From NCBI GenBank assembly GCA_945903635.1, contig CAMDOT010000025.1, positions 1 through 41,671 on the forward strand: a DNA stretch of 41,671 bases, written 5' to 3'. Of the stretch, positions 33,248 through 41,671 are shown piece by piece; position 1 is the stretch's first letter; every line of letters begins with the position of its first letter. The notes beneath the pieces were generated by a model. That model saw nothing but the letters and a program-made list of their open reading frames with translations. It had not been told where the DNA came from and did not search any database. The DNA is from Rhizobium sp. Q54 (GTDB taxonomy: Bacteria; Pseudomonadota; Alphaproteobacteria; Reyranellales; Reyranellaceae). The translations under genes and the position numbers were made by a program.

Positions 33248-33717
33248 GATGTGATGTGAAGGGCGCAGATCAGGGTGAACAGCCGCCGGGCGGTGTCATG
33301 ATCGACCTCGATCTTGCCGTCGAGCCGTTCGCGCAGCAGATCGGATCCCTCGTTGTGCAAACCGCGTCGCCCCATGTCGAGCGCCTCGATCTGCGACGGC
33401 CCGAGCTTCTTGATCGCGGCGTAGTAGCTCTCGCAGATCAGGAAGTAGTCCTTTATGACTTTCCGGAAGGGCGTCAGCGACAGCACGATGTCGCGCAGCT
33501 TGCGGTCCTCGTCATCGCGGACGTCGAACACCAGCCGCTGCTCGAAGATGCCGACCCGGAGCCTGTAGGGACCGGACTCGCCGCCGACCAGGCGGAAGTC
33601 GTTCTCCTCGATGAGATCGAACAACGCCACCGCCCGTTCGTGCTCGACCTCGGGCGCGCGACGCGCCACCGACTGTTCGTCCAGTACGATATCGACGATG
33701 CGGCGCGATTTTGGCAT
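33244..33717 (-). CDS. UPF0262 family protein
   Basis: 157-aa conserved protein of unknown function, confined largely to alphaproteobacteria. Recognised by its order of motifs ([38 protein letters not shown]) and by its position between hisD and the LMW phosphatase. No signal peptide or membrane helix, so it is cytosolic. ATG at 33717, 8 bp after the hisD stop, in an operon. Confidence 0.93.
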   Translation of the reverse strand: MPKSRRIVDIVLDEQSVARRAPEVEHERAVALFDLIEENDFRLVGGESGPYRLRVGIFEQRLVFDVRDDEDRKLRDIVLSLTPFRKVIKDYFLICESYYAAIKKLGPSQIEALDMGRRGLHNEGSDLLRERLDGKIEVDHDTARRLFTLICALHITS

Positions 33718-33725
33718 CGCCGGTC

Positions 33726-35033
33726 TCAGGCGCGACGATTCAGCCGGATCGAGATCGACCGGCCATGTGCCTCGAGCCCTTCCGCCCCGGCGAGCACCAG
33801 CGCCGCCGGCCCGAGGGCGGCCAGGGCGTCCGGCGTGCAGGACACGAGCGAGGTACGCTTGAGAAAGTCGGCGACGCCGAGACCGCCCGAGAATCGCGCC
33901 GCGCGCGACGTCGGCAGGACGTGGTTGGTGCCGGCGACATAGTCGCCGATCGCCTCGGGCGTATGACGGCCGAGAAAGATCGCCCCGGCATGACGGATCT
34001 CGCGCGACAACGCCTCGGCCGGCGCCATCTCCATCGCCAGTTCGACGTGTTCAGCCGCAATGCGATCGACGATCGGCGCCGAGTGCGCAATGTCGGGCAC
34101 CAGGATGATGGCGCCATTGTCGCGCCAGCTCTGCCGCGCGATCTCCGCCCGCTTCATCGTCCCGAGCTCGGTCCCGACGGCGCGCGCCACCTCGTCGGCA
34201 AAAGCCCGGTCGTCGGCGATCATAACCGACTGCGACGAGGGATCGTGCTCGGCCTGCGACAGCAGGTCGGCCGCGATCCAGGCCGGATCGTTATGCTTGT
34301 CCGCCACGACCAGGATCTCCGACGGACCCGCGATCAGGTCGATGCCGACCTGGCCGAAGACGCGGCGCTTGGCGGCGGCAACATAGGCGTTGCCAGGCCC
34401 GGTGATCTTGTCGACCGGCCTTATCGATTCCGTACCATAGGCGAGCGCCGCCACTGCCTGGGCACCGCCGATGCGCCAGATCTCGTCGGCGCCGGCAATG
34501 CCGGCAGCCAGCATGACCAGCGGATTGAGTACACCGTCCGGCGTCGGCACGACCATGACGATGCGCCGGACGCCGGCCACCCTGGCCGGCACGATGTTCA
34601 TCAGGACCGACGAGGGATAGGCCGCCGTGCCGCCCGGTACATAGACGCCGGCCGCATCGACCGGCCGGTAGCGCGCGCCGAGCCGCGTGCCGGTGGCATC
34701 GGTGAAGTCGACGTCCTTGGGCAGCAGCGCGCGGTGGAACGCCTCGATGCGCCTGGCGGCGAATTCCAGCGCCTCGCGCTCCGCCGGCGGCACCTTTGCC
34801 GCGGCTTTGGCGCGCTCGTCTTCGGTGACACGAAGGCCCGCCGCATCCGTCTCGAACCGGTCGAACTTTCTCGTGTAGTCGACCAGCGCCGCGTCGCCGC
34901 GGGCGCGCACGTCGGCCACGATATCGGCCGCGATGCGGTCGACGTTCTCGTCGGCATCCCGGTTGCGCCCGAGGAAGGCTGAAAAATCCTTCTCGAAGTC
35001 CGGCGCCGAGGCGTCGAGCCTAAGCGGCGACAC
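33726..35033 (-). CDS. hisD: histidinol dehydrogenase
   Basis: 435-aa zinc enzyme catalysing the last two steps of histidine synthesis, NAD-dependent oxidation of L-histidinol to L-histidine. Visible features: [33 protein letters not shown] with zinc ligands Gln/His, and C-terminal GTNHVLPT and EAHGRS. Start is a GTG at 35033, overlapping the hisG end by 14 nt. The operon context with hisG confirms the assignment. Confidence 0.97.
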   Translation of the reverse strand: MSPLRLDASAPDFEKDFSAFLGRNRDADENVDRIAADIVADVRARGDAALVDYTRKFDRFETDAAGLRVTEDERAKAAAKVPPAEREALEFAARRIEAFHRALLPKDVDFTDATGTRLGARYRPVDAAGVYVPGGTAAYPSSVLMNIVPARVAGVRRIVMVVPTPDGVLNPLVMLAAGIAGADEIWRIGGAQAVAALAYGTESIRPVDKITGPGNAYVAAAKRRVFGQVGIDLIAGPSEILVVADKHNDPAWIAADLLSQAEHDPSSQSVMIADDRAFADEVARAVGTELGTMKRAEIARQSWRDNGAIILVPDIAHSAPIVDRIAAEHVELAMEMAPAEALSREIRHAGAIFLGRHTPEAIGDYVAGTNHVLPTSRAARFSGGLGVADFLKRTSLVSCTPDALAALGPAALVLAGAEGLEAHGRSISIRLNRRA

Positions 35034-35691
35034 GGGCGACCTCGCGGAACCGGTCGATCCAGCGGCCGACCCGCTCCGGCTGCGTTTTGAGCGCGGCGCG
35101 GTTCACGATGAAGCGTGAGGTGATGTCGGCGATGTGCTCGATCTCGACCAGTCCGTTTTCCTTGAGAGTCCGGCCGCTATCGACCAGGTCGACGATTCGG
35201 TGGCTGAGGCCGAGCGACGGCGCCAGTTCCATCGCGCCCGAGAGTTTTACGCACTCGGCCTGCACGCCACGCGCGGCGAAGTGCTTGCGTGTCACCTCGG
35301 GATACTTGGTGGCGATGCGGACGTGGCTCCAGCGCCGTGGGTCGTCGCTGCCCGCCATCTCGACAGGTTCGGCGACAGCCAGACGGCATTTGCCGATGCC
35401 GAGATCGATCGGCGCGTAGATCTCGGAATAGTCGAACTCCATCAGCACGTCTGCACCGGCGATGCCGAGATGGGCGGCGCCGAAGGCGACGAAAGTCGCC
35501 ACGTCGAACGAACGCACGCGGATGATGTCGAGGTCGGGATGATTGGTCGTGAAGCGCAGCTGGCGGGCGTCCGGATCGGCGAAGGCGGCCTCGGGCTCGA
35601 TGCCCGCACGCGCAAATACCGGGGCCGCCTCCTTGAGGATGCGGCCCTTGGGCAGCGCCAGGATCAGCTTCTCGTTCGGCTCGCTCGACAC
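35020..35691 (-). CDS. hisG: ATP phosphoribosyltransferase, short form
   Basis: 223-aa catalytic subunit of the first histidine-biosynthesis step (ATP + PRPP to phosphoribosyl-ATP). [20 protein letters not shown] is the N-terminal hallmark, and the PRPP-binding segment with [13 protein letters not shown] lies near 165-178. At this length the C-terminal regulatory domain is absent, the short HisG form that requires HisZ as a partner, which is not in this window. Start GTG at 35691 is preceded by GGAGAGA. First gene before hisD in the block; 49 bp from the DUF2948 gene. Confidence 0.96.
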   Translation of the reverse strand: MSSEPNEKLILALPKGRILKEAAPVFARAGIEPEAAFADPDARQLRFTTNHPDLDIIRVRSFDVATFVAFGAAHLGIAGADVLMEFDYSEIYAPIDLGIGKCRLAVAEPVEMAGSDDPRRWSHVRIATKYPEVTRKHFAARGVQAECVKLSGAMELAPSLGLSHRIVDLVDSGRTLKENGLVEIEHIADITSRFIVNRAALKTQPERVGRWIDRFREVARVAA

Positions 35692-35740
35692 AACATCTCT
35701 CCAGTAACGAATGCCCGCCCCTGGTCGGGGCCTCTAGAGG

Positions 35741-36166
35741 CTATTCGACCGGATGAGCGGGCTTCCACGGGGTGGGCCAAGGCTCGCCCACATCCCCCAA
35801 ATGGCATGCGAGGCGACCGATTTCCAGCCGGATAGCCCGGCCGGCGGCAAAGCGCAGAGCGACTGAACGGTCGTTTTCCAGCGTAATTGCCAGCAATTCC
35901 AGCATCCGATCGGGCTCGCCGAGCGGGATATTATGGTGCCGGACCGCCGTTACCTCGTTGAAAACAAGGGCGGAATGGGTGCGCGAATGGGCCGCCTCGA
36001 TGGCCGGATCGGCCTCCCACTGGAAGCGATTCAGGAGCAGCACGAAGCGCTTCTCGTCCTTGAAATAGGCGCAGTCGCGGACCGCCACGAGGGCATCCTG
36101 GACAGCGGCCGAGACCACGCCGAGGTCGTCGGCGTCGAGCGCCGAGAGTTTCAGCTTGCCCAACAT
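35741..36166 (-). CDS. DUF2948 family protein
   Basis: 141-aa conserved alphaproteobacterial protein of unknown function. Recognised from LSALDADDLGVVSAAVQDA, the AYFKDEKRFVLLLNRFQWE strand-helix and the C-terminal CHLGDVGEPWPTPWKPAH. It sits between murA and the his genes, the usual order. ATG at 36166, 4 bp after the murA stop, indicating cotranscription. No membrane segments. Confidence 0.93.
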   Translation of the reverse strand: MLGKLKLSALDADDLGVVSAAVQDALVAVRDCAYFKDEKRFVLLLNRFQWEADPAIEAAHSRTHSALVFNEVTAVRHHNIPLGEPDRMLELLAITLENDRSVALRFAAGRAIRLEIGRLACHLGDVGEPWPTPWKPAHPVE

Positions 36167-36170
36167 CCGC

Positions 36171-37451
36171 TCAACCCTTCAGCCGTTCGATGTCGGCACC
36201 GCAGGCGGCCAACTTCTCCTCGAGCCGCTCGAAGCCGCGGTCGAGGTGATAGACGCGATGCAGGGTCGTATCGCCTTCGGCGGCAAGGGCCGCGATGGCC
36301 AGCGACACCGACGCGCGCAGATCGGTCGCCATCACGTCGGCACCGCGCAGCTTCGGCACGCCGCGCACCAGCGCCGACTCGTGATGAATGGTGACGTTGG
36401 CGCCCATGCGCGCGAGTTCGGGCACATGCATGAAGCGGCTCTCGAAGATCGTCTCGGTGATCATCGATGCGCCCTCGGCGCGGGTCATCAAGGCCATCAT
36501 CTGCGCCTGCAGGTCGGTCGGGAACCCGGGATAGGGCTCCGTCATGACATCAACGCCGTGCAGGCCGTTGGCGCGGGTGACACGGAAGCCTCGATTGGTC
36601 TTCTCCATCACCACGCCTGCTGCCCGCAGGGTCTGGGCCGCGGCCTCCATCAGGTCGAGGCGGCCGCCGACCAACTCCACGTCCCCCGCCGTCATTGCCA
36701 CGGCCATGGCGTAGGTGCCGGTCTCGATACGATCCGGAACGACCGTATGGGTTGCCGCCTTGAGCTGCTCGACGCCCTCGATCGTCAGGGTCTCGGTACC
36801 GACGCCGGCGATGGGCACGCCCATCCTAGCGAGGCATTCGGCGAGGTCGATGATCTCGGGTTCGCGCGCCGCATTGGCCAGCACGGTGGTCCCCTTGGCA
36901 AGTGCTGCCGCCATCATCAGGTTTTCTGTGGCGCCCACCGACACTTTGGGAAAGGTGTAGCGTGCACCTTTCAGGCCCTTCGGCGCGCGCGCGACCATGT
37001 AGCCGCCGTCGATGTCGATCTCCGCGCCCATCGCCTTCAGGCCAGCAATATGCAGGTCGACCGGCCGCGCGCCGATCGCGCAGCCGCCGGGCAGCGATAC
37101 GCGGGCCTGGCCTTCGCGCGCCAACAGCACGCCCAGCACCAGCACCGAGGCGCGCATCTTGCGCACGATGTCGTAGGGCGCGGTGGTCGAGGTGATCTTG
37201 GCCGCCCGCAAGGTAAGCGTCGTTCCGTGGCTGTGGCCGTTTTCGCCGGGCGCGGCCTGGATCTCGACGCCATGCTGCTGCAGGAGCTGGATCATGGTCG
37301 AGATGTCGGCGAGCCGCGGCACGTTCTTCAGCGTGAGCGGCTTGTCGCTCAGCATCGAAGCCACCATCAGCGGCAATGCCGCGTTCTTGGCGCCGGAAAC
37401 GGTGATCTCGCCCTTGAGCTGGCGACCGCCTTTGATTCGGATGCGATCCAT
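36171..37451 (-). CDS. murA: UDP-N-acetylglucosamine 1-carboxyvinyltransferase
   Basis: 426-aa first committed enzyme of peptidoglycan synthesis, transferring enolpyruvate from PEP to UDP-GlcNAc. K22-N23 ([10 protein letters not shown]) and the fosfomycin-reactive Cys C124 ([10 protein letters not shown]) are present, so it should be a normal fosfomycin-sensitive form. ATG at 37451 begins [14 protein letters not shown]; in-frame upstream sequence overlaps dcd and is excluded. Follows dcd by 29 bp. Confidence 0.97.
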   Translation of the reverse strand: MDRIRIKGGRQLKGEITVSGAKNAALPLMVASMLSDKPLTLKNVPRLADISTMIQLLQQHGVEIQAAPGENGHSHGTTLTLRAAKITSTTAPYDIVRKMRASVLVLGVLLAREGQARVSLPGGCAIGARPVDLHIAGLKAMGAEIDIDGGYMVARAPKGLKGARYTFPKVSVGATENLMMAAALAKGTTVLANAAREPEIIDLAECLARMGVPIAGVGTETLTIEGVEQLKAATHTVVPDRIETGTYAMAVAMTAGDVELVGGRLDLMEAAAQTLRAAGVVMEKTNRGFRVTRANGLHGVDVMTEPYPGFPTDLQAQMMALMTRAEGASMITETIFESRFMHVPELARMGANVTIHHESALVRGVPKLRGADVMATDLRASVSLAIAALAAEGDTTLHRVYHLDRGFERLEEKLAACGADIERLKG

Positions 37452-37480
37452 GAGAGAGGGTCTCCTCAGATCTTGGGCAA

Positions 37481-38035
37481 TTAGATTTTGGGCAGGGTGA
37501 CGCCGCGCTGGCCTTGGTATTTTCCGGCCTTGTCGCGGTAGGAAACCTCGCAGGGTTCGTTGCCCTGGAGGAAGAGGAATTGGCAGGCGCCCTCGTTGGC
37601 GTAGATGCGGGCAGGCAGCGGCGTGGTGTTGGAGAATTCCAGCGTCACATGGCCCTCCCACTCCGGCTCGAGCGGGGTCACGTTCACGATGATGCCGCAG
37701 CGCGCGTAGGTCGACTTGCCGACGCAGATCACCAGCACATCGCGTGGGATGCGGAAATATTCCACGGTACGCGCCAGCGCGAAGGAATTCGGCGGAATGA
37801 CGCAGATGTCGGTGTTGCGGTCGACGAAGCTGTTCTGGTCGAAATTCTTGGGATCGACCACGGCCGAGTTCACGTTGGTGAAGATCTTGAAATCGTTGCC
37901 GACGCGCGCGTCGTAGCCGTAGGACGACAGCCCGTAGGAGATCACGCCGTCGCGCTTCTGGGCATCGACGAAGGGCTCGATCATGCCCTTCTCCTGCGCC
38001 ATGCGGCGGATCCAGCGGTCGGAGAGGATTGTCAT
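37481..38035 (-). CDS. dcd: dCTP deaminase
   Basis: 184-aa homotrimeric enzyme converting dCTP to dUTP for dTTP synthesis. KSTYAR (107-112) and the catalytic Glu E133 (HVTLEFSN) are present. The sequence lacks the extra dUTPase features of bifunctional forms as far as I can see. ATG at 38035. First gene of the leftward dcd-murA-DUF2948-hisG-hisD run; a small basic protein gene lies upstream on the same strand. Confidence 0.97.
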   Translation of the reverse strand: MTILSDRWIRRMAQEKGMIEPFVDAQKRDGVISYGLSSYGYDARVGNDFKIFTNVNSAVVDPKNFDQNSFVDRNTDICVIPPNSFALARTVEYFRIPRDVLVICVGKSTYARCGIIVNVTPLEPEWEGHVTLEFSNTTPLPARIYANEGACQFLFLQGNEPCEVSYRDKAGKYQGQRGVTLPKI

Positions 38036-38087
38036 TTTCTTGTTTCCAGGGGGTAGAGGGGGCTTCTAGACGAGGCGGCCGGGGCGC

Positions 38088-38234
38088 TCAACCTTGCTTG
38101 TTGCCGGCAGGCTTCGGAGGCTGCGCCTTCACCCGGGCCTGCGCCTTGCGACGCTTGAGATTTTCCCGCAAAGCCGCAGCCAGCCGCTCAGCGCGTTCAT
38201 TCTCGGAGGGGGTGGATTTCGGGGGAGAATTCAT
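38088..38234 (-). CDS. small basic helical protein
   Basis: 48 aa from the ATG at 38234, containing SENERAERLAAALRENLKRRK, a predicted amphipathic basic helix, and a Lys/Pro/Gln-rich tail. Short proteins with this ERAERLAAALRxNLxRRKAQ pattern recur in alphaproteobacteria and have no assigned function. A longer GTG start at 38273 is possible but lies across the dehalogenase start. Its ATG and that of the dehalogenase share bases on opposite strands (CATG at 38232-38235). Confidence 0.6.
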   Translation of the reverse strand: MNSPPKSTPSENERAERLAAALRENLKRRKAQARVKAQPPKPAGNKQG

Positions 38235-39138
38235 GGTCGGGGAGGATACACCATTGGCCAATGTCCTGCGCACGCCGGATGAACGGTTCGCCGATCTGCC
38301 CGGCTGGACTCACGAACCACGCTATTTCCAGCGCCCGGAGGGACTTCGGCTCCACTATGTCGACGAAGGCCCACGCCAAGCCACCCGGACCTGGCTCTGC
38401 CTGCACGGCCAACCGACCTGGAGCTACCTCTACCGCCGGATGATCCCGGTCTTCGCCGCCGCCGGCGACCGGGTCGTGGCGCCGGATTTCCTGGGGTTCG
38501 GCCGCTCCGACAAGCCCGTCGACGAAGCCACCTACACCTTCGAATTCCATCGCGATTCGCTCCTGAGCCTGGTCGAGACCCTCGATCTCAAGAATATCGT
38601 GCTGGTGGTCCAGGACTGGGGTGGCCTGATCGGGCTTACCCTGCCGATGGCCGCGCCCGCACGTTACGCCTCGCTTCTGGTCATGAACACGACGCTGGGC
38701 ACCGGCGATCAGCCCCTGGGCGACGGCTTCCTCGCCTGGCGGGCGTTCTCCAACAAGAACCCCGACATGGATATCGCCAAGCTGATGCAGCGCGCCTGCC
38801 CACACCTCTCGGATGCCGAGGCCGCGGCCTATGCCGCCCCCTACCCCGACGCCACTTACAAGGCAGGCGTCCGGCGCTTCCCCAACCTGGTGCCAGACCG
38901 GCCCGACGCCGATGGCGCCGCATTATCGCGCGAGGCCCGCGACTTCTGGCAGAGGAACTGGACAGGCAAGAGCCTGATGGCGATCGGCATGAAGGACCCC
39001 GTCCTGGGCCCGCCGGTGATGCGCGCCCTGCGCGGCGTCATCCGCAACTGCCCGCCGCCGATGGAAATCGCCGGGGGCGGTCACTTCCTTCAGGAATGGG
39101 GCGAGGAGATCGCCCGCACCGCCGTGAAGGCGCTGTAG
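38233..39138 (+). CDS. haloalkane dehalogenase, DhlA-like (HLD-I)
   Basis: 301-aa alpha/beta hydrolase. The oxyanion motif HGQPTW is at 58-63, nucleophile D128 in VVQDWGG, halide-binding W129 and W169, acid D255 (IGMKDPVLGP) and base H284 (GGGHFLQEWG). The triad spacing and cap segment (GFLAW, DAEAAAYAAPYPD) match Xanthobacter DhlA closely (D124, W125, W175, D260, H289), so true dehalogenation of a short haloalkane is likely, without proof of substrate. ATG at 38233 follows GGGGGAG at a good distance. Convergent to the RND gene, 1 bp apart; divergent to a tiny ORF. Confidence 0.9.
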   Translation: MVGEDTPLANVLRTPDERFADLPGWTHEPRYFQRPEGLRLHYVDEGPRQATRTWLCLHGQPTWSYLYRRMIPVFAAAGDRVVAPDFLGFGRSDKPVDEATYTFEFHRDSLLSLVETLDLKNIVLVVQDWGGLIGLTLPMAAPARYASLLVMNTTLGTGDQPLGDGFLAWRAFSNKNPDMDIAKLMQRACPHLSDAEAAAYAAPYPDATYKAGVRRFPNLVPDRPDADGAALSREARDFWQRNWTGKSLMAIGMKDPVLGPPVMRALRGVIRNCPPPMEIAGGGHFLQEWGEEIARTAVKAL

Positions 39139-39139
39139 T

Positions 39140-41671
39140 TCAGTCGCCGGCGTGCGCCCCAACAGGGTCGCCGGCCTCCTGTTTCTTCGAGTGGTCGGCG
39201 GCCAGCATCAAATAGACGGCCGGCACCACGAACAAGGTGAACAGCGTGCCGACCGCGAGGCCGCTGGCGATCACCAGGCCCATCGAGAAACGCGAGAGCG
39301 CACCTGCGCCGGTGGAGACGATCAGCGGCACGACGCCCAGAACCATCGCCGCGGTGGTCATCAGGATAGGCCGCAACCGGATGGCGGCGGCCTCCTCGAT
39401 GGCCTCGCGCCGCGACTTCCCGGCCATCTGCAGCTCGTTGGCGACCTCGACGATCAGGATGCCGTGCTTGCTGATCAGGCCCATCAGGGTGACGAGGCCG
39501 ACCTGGGTGTAGATGTTGAGCGTCGCGCCCGGCACGGCCACGGTGCTGAGCGCCATCAGGAACACCAGCGCGCCCGCGATCGACATCGGCACGGAGAACA
39601 GGATGATCAGCGGGTCGCGGAAGCTCTCGAACAGCGCCGCCAGCGAGAGGTAGATGATGATCAGGGCGAAGCCGAAAGTGACGACGAAGCCGCCGGTCTC
39701 CTGCATGTACTGACGCGAGGCGCCGCCGTAATCGACCGAGTAGCCCTGCGGCAGCGTTCGTGCCGCGAGCTCCTTCAGGGTCTCCAGTGCCTCGGCCTGC
39801 GACACGCCGGGGAAGGCCACGCCCTGGATGGTGGCGCTGTTGAGCTGCTGGAAGTGGTTCAGCGACTGCGGGATCGCCTTGGTGACGATCTTCGCCACCG
39901 TCGACAGCGGCACCGACGCGCCGTCGGTGGCGCGGATATGGTAGTCGAGGATCTGATCGACGTTGAGGCGCGAGCTCTGCTGGACCTGTGGGATCACCTT
40001 GTATGAGCGGCCGTCGAGCGCGAAGTAGTTGACGTAGCCGCCGCCCAGCATCGAGCCCAGCGCACCGCCGATATCGCTCATCTTCAGGCCGAGCTGTGAG
40101 GCCTTGTCGCGGTCGATCACGACCGTGGCCTGCGGTGCGTCGATCTTGAGGTCGGTATTCAGGAAGATAAAGCGGCCGGTGGCGAGAGCCTCCTGCAGGA
40201 ACTTCTGCGCCACGTCATTCAGCGGCTCGAACGGGCCGGTCGTGTTGATGATGAATTGGATGGGCAGGCCGTTGGAGCCGGGCAGCGGCGGCGGCTGGAA
40301 GGCCACGACCTGCGCGCCTGCGATCCCACCGAGCTCCTGCTGCACGATCGGCTGGAGCTGATTGGAGGTCATGGTGCGCTTGTCCCACGGCTTCAGCACA
40401 TAGCCCGCGATCGACTGGCCGGGCACGTCGAGCTGGAAGACGTGGTCGGTCTCGGGGTGGGCCGCGCCGATGCGGTAGATCTCGCGCGAATAGATCTGGC
40501 GCTGGTCGATGGTCGAGTTGGGTGCCGAGGTCGCGAAGGCGATGATGACGCCCTGGTCCTCCTGCGGCGCCAGCTCGCTGCTGGTCGCCGAGTAGAGGAA
40601 ATAGATGCTGCCCAGCACCAGGGCAGCGAAAGTAGCCGTGACGGGCAGGTAGTTGAGGCTGCCTTTCAGCCAGCGCGAATAGCCGCGGCGCAGCCGGTCG
40701 AACACACGGTCGATGCCACGGATCAGCCGCGCCTCCCAGCCGCGATCGGTCTTGGCGTGCGGCTTCAGCATGCGCGAGCACATCATGGGCGAGAGCGTGA
40801 GCGCCACGATCGCCGAAATGGTGACGGCACCGACCAGGGTGAAGGCGAACTCGGTGAAGAGCGCGCCGGTCAGGCCGCGCTGGAAGCCGATCGGAACATA
40901 GACGGCGATCAGCACCACGGTCATGGCGATGATCGGCCCGCCCAGTTCACGCGCCGCCTGGATGGCTGCAGGGAAAGGCTGTAGCCCCTCCTCGAGATGG
41001 CGGTTCACGTTCTCGACCACGATGATGGCGTCGTCGACCACCAGGCCGATCGCCAGCACCAGCGCCAGCAGGGTCAGCAGATTGATGGAGAACCCGAAGG
41101 CCGCCATCATCGCGAAGGTGCCGATCAGCGACAGCGGGATGGCGATGACGGGGATCAGCACCGAGCGCACCGAGCCGAGGAACGCGAACACCACCAGGGT
41201 CACGATGATCAGCGCCTCGACGAGGGTGCGGATCACCTCCTCGATCGAGCTGTTCACGAACTCCGTCGAATCATAGATGATCTGGCCGTTCAGCCCCTGC
41301 GGCAGCTGCGCCTGGATCTCGGGGAAGACGGCGCGCACGCCCTTGATCACGTCGAGCAGATTGGCCGCCGGCGCCACCTGGATGCCGATATAGACCGCCT
41401 TCTGGCCGTCAAAACTCACCTCGGATTCGTAGTCATCGGAGCCCAGCGTCACGTTGGCAACGTCGCTCAGCCGCACGATGGCACCACCCTCCTGCTTCAG
41501 CACGAGGTTGCGGAACTCCTCGAGCGAACTCAGCGCCGTCGAGGCCTTGAGCGTCACCTGGACCATCTGGCCCTTGGTCGTGCCCAACCCCGCGATGTAG
41601 TCGTTGGCGGCCAGCGCCTGACTGACGTCGGTGGCGTTGAGGCCATAAGCCGCGAGCTTCTGTGGGTCGAG
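39140..41671 (-). CDS. RND efflux permease, HAE-1/AcrB-like (5' end outside window)
   Basis: C-terminal 843 residues of an inner-membrane drug/proton antiporter of about 1030 residues; the frame continues to the right window edge without a start. The helix-4 proton-relay pair is present (LAIGLVVDDAIIVVENV), and the helix-10 lysine in LMGLISKHGILIVEVANEL. Porter and docking domains alternate with two sets of helices. The C-terminus ends with a short polar tail. Partner membrane-fusion protein and outer-membrane channel are probably beyond the edge. Apparent starts near 41587 are internal codons. Confidence 0.93.
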   Translation of the reverse strand, partial: LDPQKLAAYGLNATDVSQALAANDYIAGLGTTKGQMVQVTLKASTALSSLEEFRNLVLKQEGGAIVRLSDVANVTLGSDDYESEVSFDGQKAVYIGIQVAPAANLLDVIKGVRAVFPEIQAQLPQGLNGQIIYDSTEFVNSSIEEVIRTLVEALIIVTLVVFAFLGSVRSVLIPVIAIPLSLIGTFAMMAAFGFSINLLTLLALVLAIGLVVDDAIIVVENVNRHLEEGLQPFPAAIQAARELGGPIIAMTVVLIAVYVPIGFQRGLTGALFTEFAFTLVGAVTISAIVALTLSPMMCSRMLKPHAKTDRGWEARLIRGIDRVFDRLRRGYSRWLKGSLNYLPVTATFAALVLGSIYFLYSATSSELAPQEDQGVIIAFATSAPNSTIDQRQIYSREIYRIGAAHPETDHVFQLDVPGQSIAGYVLKPWDKRTMTSNQLQPIVQQELGGIAGAQVVAFQPPPLPGSNGLPIQFIINTTGPFEPLNDVAQKFLQEALATGRFIFLNTDLKIDAPQATVVIDRDKASQLGLKMSDIGGALGSMLGGGYVNYFALDGRSYKVIPQVQQSSRLNVDQILDYHIRATDGASVPLSTVAKIVTKAIPQSLNHFQQLNSATIQGVAFPGVSQAEALETLKELAARTLPQGYSVDYGGASRQYMQETGGFVVTFGFALIIIYLSLAALFESFRDPLIILFSVPMSIAGALVFLMALSTVAVPGATLNIYTQVGLVTLMGLISKHGILIVEVANELQMAGKSRREAIEEAAAIRLRPILMTTAAMVLGVVPLIVSTGAGALSRFSMGLVIASGLAVGTLFTLFVVPAVYLMLAADHSKKQEAGDPVGAHAGD

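Noticed and set aside
36156..37484. 442-codon plus-strand frame opposite murA
   Set aside because: Antisense to an unmistakable MurA; His/Gly/Arg-rich translation without motifs.
41500..41587. Start of the RND pump at a TTG near 41587
   Set aside because: The frame continues to the window edge with RND-like sequence (LAAYGLNATDVSQALAAND), so it is an internal codon.
1..41671. CRISPR array, rRNA operon or prophage genes
   Set aside because: No regularly spaced repeats, rRNA segments or phage structural genes were seen.

Overview
This is a high-GC bacterial chromosome segment. Its closest fit is an alphaproteobacterium, judging from the housekeeping block at 28-38 kb: infA-maf-rng-yacG-tRNA-Phe, plus dcd-murA-DUF2948-hisG-hisD-UPF0262-LMW phosphatase. 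UPF0262 and DUF2948 neighbours are typical of that class. The many periplasmic binding proteins and scattered catabolic enzymes suggest a soil or environmental member, perhaps Rhodospirillales or Reyranella-like, but the genus is a guess.

Region 1 (1-20 kb) is an accessory catabolic and transport region. An M20-type Zn hydrolase and two tandem amidases are read leftward, with a divergent family-5 solute-binding protein. Next comes a two-gene unit of a Rieske oxygenase and an orphan molybdenum hydroxylase large subunit. Then follow a GST, a metallophosphoesterase, two MFS transporters, a DmpA-type peptidase, a class A beta-lactamase, an SDR, a CMLE/adenylosuccinate-lyase-like enzyme, a Bug/TctC binding protein and an ACMSD-like amidohydrolase.

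Region 2 (20260-28011) is the most notable structure. A 48-bp perfect direct repeat brackets 7.7 kb. The right copy is the 3' part of an intact tRNA-Phe(GAA) gene, from the first base of the anticodon loop to the CCA end plus 3 bp. The left copy is an orphan tRNA 3' half. This is the signature of site-specific integration into tRNA-Phe. The cargo is one complete peptide-type ABC importer operon with two paralogous Tat-exported binding proteins, two permeases and two ATPases. I see no integrase, so it looks like a minimal, possibly immobile or trans-mobilised transporter islet.

Region 3 (28-38 kb) is the core block, all read leftward. It is interrupted at 30.4-32.7 kb by two tandem pairs of small secreted paralogs read rightward. 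The second pair carries a shared palindromic element in front of each gene. Region 4 (38.2-41.7 kb) has a DhlA-like haloalkane dehalogenase and the C-terminal part of an RND efflux pump that runs off the window.
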